DNA of 64,000 nt from Boletus sp. NGJ. Taxonomy: Eukaryota; Basidiomycota; Agaricomycetes; Boletales; Boletaceae. The DNA is taken from the NCBI GenBank assembly GCA_019096195.1, contig JAGTXK010000064.1, positions 124,001 through 188,000 of the forward strand, given 5' to 3'. Numbering within the stretch: the first letter of the stretch is position 1; each line of letters opens with the position of its first letter. This document shows positions 56,272 through 64,000 of the stretch, piece by piece. Position numbers and translations under genes: made by a program. A model generated the notes under the pieces. It saw only the letters and a list, made by a program, of their open reading frames with translations. It did not search any database and was not told where the DNA came from.

Positions 56272-57530
56272 CTACGGTATACCATACACCGACCTCGCGT
56301 TCTGATTCGCCTGCTGCATCACGTTCACCGTCCCCCATTCACCTCCGACGACGCCCGCCGTGAAATCAGCGATCCATGGGATCATCGCGGTATGACAGAG
56401 TGGCAGTCTCCCCTTGAGCCCCGGAAGTGATCCGTAGAGATTGGAGGGCACCATGAACGGCGCGTCGGTCTCTAGCAGGATGCGCGGACCGGCCGGACCT
56501 GCTGTTCCGGCCATGTGACGGACGAGCGCGGCGGTGTGAAGGTTGGTGGCATAAGAGATGACGCCTGTGATTCCGATGTAGAGGTTGGGGAAGTAGGCTA
56601 AAAGTCGTTGTGCAAATTCGGGCGAGTCGGTAAAGCAGTGGATATGGATCTACGTTTGAACGAAGAAAACAAAGGTGGTCCGTATGTCATCGAGGGAAGA
56701 GAGGAGCGATAGGGACACGCACCTTGTGATTGGCAGGCACGTGTCGCTTCAATATCCGTTCAGTGTCTTCCTCTGCTTCTCGAGTGTGAATCGTGAGCGG
56801 CTTTCTGAGCTTGACGGCCTCGCAGAGTTGTCTCACAAAGACGCGTTGTTGGATGTCGCGAGGTGAGTTATCGTAGTGGTAATCGAGGCCGATCTCTCCC
56901 CATCCCACGCAGCGGGGATGGGCCATGGCTTCAAGACTGGAAGCGAGGGCGGTTGAGTGCGGTACTGGGGAACTCTGATCCCGGGACTTACATCGATCGT
57001 TCGACCGCATCATCGTAAAACTTCGCTTCGTGTCTAGAAAGAAAACACGGACGATGAGCCCATCTCGACATTCGTCGGTTGGCGCCGGGGGAACGTACGT
57101 ACGGATGAACACCTATCCATTGAAAATGACGGGAACGACCGAGTCCGAGTACCCCGAGTCAACTCACGTCCCGGGATACAAAACAAAATCGAACCCCCTG
57201 CTTACCCATCACGAACCAATACTCGACCCCACCCCAGTTTGTTACCCTGTCTTGTGAGCTCAACGCCGAATCTGCCAGTTCCTTCCAAGCATGCTGGACT
57301 GGCGCCTCGCACCACACGTCTACGATCGCCTTGACGTTCCGCCCGTCATACACCCCTCGAGCAAAGTCCCAGACGGTATCGTATTTTCCAGTCGGATATT
57401 TGCTCTTGTAGGCGGAAAACGTCGAGAGGAGGTGGGTGTGCGTGTCGATGATGGGTGTCGCTGCGTTGGGATGAGCGGGGAGGGATAGGTGTGATTCGTC
57501 GGGGACGGTGTATTTTTTGTTTTTGCCCAT
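56272..57530 (-). CDS. TatD-family metal-dependent DNase
   Basis: TatD enzymes are metal-dependent 3'-5' exonucleases with a TIM-barrel amidohydrolase fold, involved in DNA repair and apoptotic DNA breakdown. The metal ligands are visible: IIDTHTHLLSTF, the glutamate in GWGEIGLDYHYD, the histidine in KPLTIHTREAEEDTE, HIHCFTDSPEFA, and the aspartate in ILLETDAPFM. At least three introns interrupt it, joining WFVMG to VHPHEAKFYDDAVERS. The end is NQNARSVYGIP. I chose the start at 57530 (MGKNKKYTVPDESHL). An upstream in-frame ATG at 57710 would add a basic, Arg/Pro-rich stretch (ISRRFRYPPRPGHH) that could be a mitochondrial presequence. The protein is about 350 aa and appears intact. Confidence 0.88.
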
Positions 57531-58808
57531 CTCGCCGGTGTTGGGGAGTCGTCGGTGTGGGTTTTTTTTGAAAGAGTGGGCGTGGTGTGGTCGTATGAGG
57601 GTGTCACGTTGGAAGCGGAGCGCCGTGGCATGATGGCCCGGGCGCGGAGGATACCTGAACCTTCGCGATATCGATCCGAGTCGGGTCAGTGGTGGCTTGA
57701 GAGGAAACATCAAGAAGAGCCTTTGTCGAAATCTCGTCGCACCCCAAGCATGACGGTTACCCTCGCCCAGTCGGCATTTGTTTTTTGTTTCTGGTACTAG
57801 CTCTATTGACACATAACTCACCAGGTATGGACGTCAGATCAACAAGGGAGGTCCGTACCCGAGCGGCGCACGATGCTCTCATTGATACTTAGCACATGCA
57901 TGGTGACCTCTCGACAAGTGACAGGACAACGTTGGCCAGCCCCATCTCGAATACAACTTAAACCCTGTGTGTCCAGGCGGTAGGGGACACCCAAAAAAAA
58001 GGTCCATTGCAACGGAACAAAGTATCCCAGAAGGTCGTCAAAACGAATCTCGCTTGACGAGTCCCATGCGGACGGTCACTGTTGGCAATGGCCATCCGTA
58101 AAGTGCCAAGTTCTTCAGGCTGCTTCATTTCGGGTTCTCCTGGTGCGGCATATCCTAGCCGTCGATAGACGGGTTCCGAATCCTGATCTCTCGGCACCAG
58201 ATGAGATGCCTCCCTTCCGCAGATTTGAACCACAAAAAAAAAACATTCTGGTTGAATACGGCATCTGCGTGGTGGCACTCGGGTTTGGACTCCCCGGTTG
58301 GCCAGAGAGAGCCGCACATGACTTGTTCTACTTCCAGAAGGTAACTCTCCAGGTGAACCCCTTTCAAGCCGCACCAAACCAGTCCAAAGAAAAGCACGAA
58401 ATCAGATTAAACTTGACATTTAATTATATCATCTTTTAGAGCTCGTAGGCATACTATTCAGCCCAGCAACAACAACGAGAGGACTATTCCTAGTATACAA
58501 AACGAGTGCCGAGCGATGTCCATTAGAGAGAAAAGTAATGAGAGACGAGATATGGGTGAGTCCAGCTTCGTGTTTTCACGACTTTGAAACTGTTGGTATA
58601 GTTGCGCCAGCGTTTACTACGTTGGAAACGTTAGGGAACGTAAAATGTCGTCGCCATTTCGGAGATTCCGAACAACCTGCAGTTCAGGGGGAGTTGCGGG
58701 GGATGCACTTTGAACTGTAACACCATAAGTAGGCAAGTGAGCGGCGTCGACGAGAAAATGAAGCATAATTGATTCTGACCTGATGCAAGTACGTACAAAA
58801 CGAGTGGG
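57531..58808. other. Intergenic, 1.3 kb
   Basis: No supported gene. Frames around 57958-58439 on both strands lack family features. A perfect 5-bp hairpin (ccgtc gata gacgg near 58161) is all that stands out. Confidence 0.4.
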
Positions 58809-60085
58809 TTAGTTGTAAGAGAGAATCCCCGAAGAGGGTGTGGAAGGAGAGCCGGTGGAGTAGCCGGAACAGTCAAAAGGCGATATGGCCGTAGAGAACT
58901 CATTATCCACCGGGATGGCGGCCAGCGCGGAAAAGGGATCGGTAAAGGTCGTTCCTATTGCCAAATATTCCATGTACTGCAAGTCGTGCACGGTCAACCC
59001 GGAATTGTTCTTGTCCTGCGAGAACGTCTATGTCGAGAGAGTGAGCAAGCAGGTCAAAGTATGAAAGGCGGACGTACTGGTTCATAGTCAAAGAAATTAC
59101 AAGTCGACGCTGCGTAAGATTCAGGGCTCTGGTTCAGATCAGGGAGTGCATATGTGGGGTCCAGTAGCATTGGATCCATCTGTGGCATGCCAAGCCAGTC
59201 CATGCCTTGCAGGGGATACAAAGGATTATAACTATCTGGAATTGGAGCGGCTGGTTCGACAACGGACTGTGGTGTCGCCGAGTGATACATGATGGTCCGA
59301 CTTGGGCGACGTTGCATGTCGTCTTGACTGAAGGTGGGAGCCCATCCCTCCAATGGAGGATGCGATGGTACTGGAACAGCACCGACAGGGGGACAAGACG
59401 AAGAGCGTCTCCGAGGTATAGATTGAGGGTACGGCCGTGAGCGCTCAGGCTGGCGACGTGGCTTCGGTTGATCCGAGGGCGAGGCAGCACCCATTCGGGA
59501 TACCTGGCGCGAATGGCGTTCTTCTAGGTAAGCATCATCGTTCTTGGTTTTCTTGGTTTTTGAGCCACTCTGACCCGGTGCGTATTTGTAGTCAGGATAC
59601 AGGAGGGCGTGGCGCGCCTTCTCCTGTGCAGCGAGCTCGACCCATGGTTTCTTCTGCGCTGCGGTCATTTCGCGCCATAAATCTCCGGCTATGCGGGAGA
59701 TATTCGTGTCATCAAGGTCTGATCTTGGTAGCATCTTTCGTTGATGAACGAGGTCACAACGAAAGAGGATAAAAGGATTGCGAGGACGAGGGACATGACG
59801 ACGACCGTCGGCCAGTCGCGTGGGTTTAGCTTGTACCGCACCGGAAGAACCAGGCAGAGGGAGCGGCTTCGCGGAAGCAGAGGTCAAGGCTGTAGCGGGA
59901 AGCTCAGGTAACTCGAGGGACCTCGGGGGAAGAAAACACGGAGGGATGTGTATGTTTTCTGCGCACAAGGTTGGCACATGGTTGGGGAACTCGTTTGCGG
60001 CCCGTTGATTGGTGAGAGGAGAACGAACGCTGCGGCGCGACAGAAAAATATCGCACACATCGTCGAGGCTCCTCTTCTGGTTCAT
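58809..60085 (-). CDS. HMG-box transcription factor
   Basis: A MATA-type HMG box lies at residues 97-165: HVPRPRNPFILFRCDLVHQR, then DLDDTNISRIAGDLWREMTA, AQKKPWVELAAQEKARHALL and YPDYKYAP. The RPRN.FI.FR opening and the NISRIAG.LW pattern are those of fungal Rox1/Prf1/mating-type-like factors, which bind DNA in the minor groove in the nucleus. Before it is a Pro/Leu/Ala-rich region; after it a basic linker (KTKKTKNDDAYLEERHSRQV) and a Ser/Pro/Tyr-rich region. One intron (about 59038-59087) joins FFDYEP to TFSQDKNNSGLTVHDLQYME, ending GILSYN at 58809. About 400 aa. It is not next to homeodomain or pheromone genes, so a mating-type role is not supported. Confidence 0.85.
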
Positions 60086-60882
60086 GTCGTGGTAAGAGGT
60101 AAAGAAATCTTGGAGATGTGCGGTGCATTAAATTGAAGTGGCCCTTTGTCACGCTGAACCCAGGCATGAAGATCACCAAGGGGGGGAACTGTGAAAGGAA
60201 AAAATCTTCCAGAAGGCTGTATGATCATGGCAGGACAAAGGGGTTATGACATGAAACGTACTACGGGACCAATCGAGGAGGGATCTGATAGTGACAGACG
60301 GAGGCGACACCCTTCGCTGAGTCGTTTGTTTTCCAGTCCGCCCAATTGTCCACCCCAGTTTGGGCAATCACATAAAACTGTCAAAAACATCCTCTTTGAA
60401 GAACAAACCCTCAGTGAGTCACTAACGTACCGAGTCGCCATCGCCAAGCACCACGTTTTTTTCTCCGAGTTGAGTCTGACACTAGGCGTAACGTTCACCT
60501 TGGCCACCCATCGCACGGCATGGTTGCAGCGAACTGGCGCTAGGTGGCGACTATTACCAGGGTTGATGTGCACGTATATACAAGCCAGAAACCACCTTTG
60601 AGGGTTGTTCAAAGAATATGGAGGCCTCTGCGCTCAGAGAGTGTGTCGAAAGGCACACCGATTTTTTGGGTTTTTGGCTCTTTGACACAGCAAGTTCTTG
60701 GCCTTTCATAGTAGCTCGAGGTAAAGGTCTTTTGATCTCGATATGTAGCTCGAGAACTAGCTCGATATTTGGTAAAGTCCAGAATAATGGCCGATGTGCG
60801 ATAAGATGAGTGATAAGATCATGCAAGTCAGATGGCGAGTCGAAACTTGATTGTCAGATCGTTCCTTTCAACGACGCACAAA
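60086..60882. other. Intergenic, divergent promoters
   Basis: About 800 bp lie between the HMG-box start (-) and the Spe-Sdh start (+). There is no supported gene. A small frame from the atg at 60807 ends before the main start and could act as an upstream reading frame in the Spe-Sdh leader. Confidence 0.4.
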
Positions 60883-63508
<2,626 letters not shown>

Positions 63509-63644
63509 AGGTAGAAAATAGAAGTGCTGTATGTATCGGTAATAGTAACAAGACTCTCGACCACATTCAACTTGGATGACCACACGCCTGTGGAGGTTAT
63601 TGAGTTCGAACTCGGCTGCCCTTTGAGCCACTCGTCCTTGTCCA

Positions 63645-63933
63645 TTGCCCGTGATGGCCCAACCGCGACGATCATTAGACGATCAACACCCCACAGAGAC
63701 CTCTGACCTCCAAGCAAAAACAGAGTCGATCCTCCTCAAACATGTCCCACTCAATCCAGAGTCTCTGCCACCCCTGCAACGGCAACAGCATCTTCAATAC
63801 CTCGTCCGAAGCCTCGTACAAGGCTTCCCATCGCGCTACATCAGTCAAGACGCCAGCCAACCATGGCTTCTGTACTGGACACTCCAAAGCTTCTGCGCGA
63901 TGGGTGTGGTCTTGGACCCCGATAACAAGCAAC
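63645..63933 (+). CDS. RAM1: Protein farnesyltransferase beta subunit, 5' exon
   Basis: The first exon starts MPVMAQPRRSLDDQHPTET (or MAQPRRS, three codons later) and contains FPSRYISQDASQPWLLYWTL and QSFCAMGVVLDPDNKQR. These are the opening helices of the prenyltransferase alpha-alpha barrel in farnesyltransferase beta subunits, which add farnesyl to CaaX cysteines of Ras and pheromone-type proteins. The exon ends at a gtgcgcg donor near 63934, and the rest of the gene lies beyond the window. It is 136 bp downstream of the Spe-Sdh stop, same strand. Confidence 0.85.
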
Positions 63934-64000
63934 GGTGCGCGAAACCGTCTCTCTCTCTCTGATTACAGCAAACGGTTTAGCTGACGTGTTCTGTCTACCT

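Noticed and set aside
58130-58215. Possible tRNA (ggttccgaatcc box-like and ggcacca end)
   Set aside because: No complete cloverleaf can be drawn; only a 5-bp hairpin is sound, and nuclear fungal tRNA genes do not encode CCA.

Overview
The window is nuclear DNA from a filamentous basidiomycete, most likely Agaricomycetes and close to Rhizoctonia. The grounds are: genes broken by many 45-65 nt GT-AG introns; a fused spermidine synthase-saccharopine dehydrogenase gene, which is typical of basidiomycetes; a ricin-B-type agglutinin resembling the Rhizoctonia solani lectin; TPR-CHAT proteins with long arrays of near-identical repeats; and secreted peroxygenase and GH28 pectinase genes. The species call is an inference from family knowledge, not from a database search.

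Layout. 0-8.5 kb is conserved: the C-terminal part of a BRD7/9-like bromodomain gene, a nucleotidyltransferase-fold gene, PMS1 (a MutL homolog with the endonuclease motif) and a formamidase/acetamidase. 8.9-18.7 kb is decayed or duplicated: a partial DUF6533-like membrane protein, remnants of a WD40 gene, a TPR-CHAT gene with frame breaks and a bromodomain pseudogene. 19-29 kb holds a heme-thiolate peroxygenase (with a partial copy of its 5' region upstream), a GH28 polygalacturonase, a cyclin-like gene and a small DUF2945 gene. 29-33 kb holds xylulokinase followed by a broken lectin copy. 33-37.3 kb holds a WD40 gene copy with a frame break between two copies of a dispersed repeat. 37.9-43.8 kb is a DNA transposon with about 187-bp terminal inverted repeats, an integrase-fold DDE transposase, an accessory gene and a divergent BTB/POZ gene; a small MITE sits in its right repeat. 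44.0-45.4 kb is a second xylulokinase-lectin unit in which the kinase is scraps and the lectin is whole. 46.5-52.1 kb holds a divergent G-alpha subunit and an MFS sugar transporter. 52.3-56.2 kb is a second TPR-CHAT locus with its bromodomain scrap. 56.3-64 kb is again conserved: a TatD nuclease, an HMG-box factor, the Spe-Sdh fusion and the 5' end of the farnesyltransferase beta gene.

The main theme is local duplication followed by unequal decay. TPR-CHAT plus bromodomain scrap occurs twice, xylulokinase plus lectin occurs twice with opposite members surviving, and a WD40 tail occurs twice near copies of one dispersed repeat. The most unusual object is the transposon, whose BTB/POZ gene lies inside the terminal inverted repeats and shares a roughly 120-bp intergenic space with the transposase. 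All exon boundaries were read by eye from splice signals and protein continuity; no alignment or search was run.
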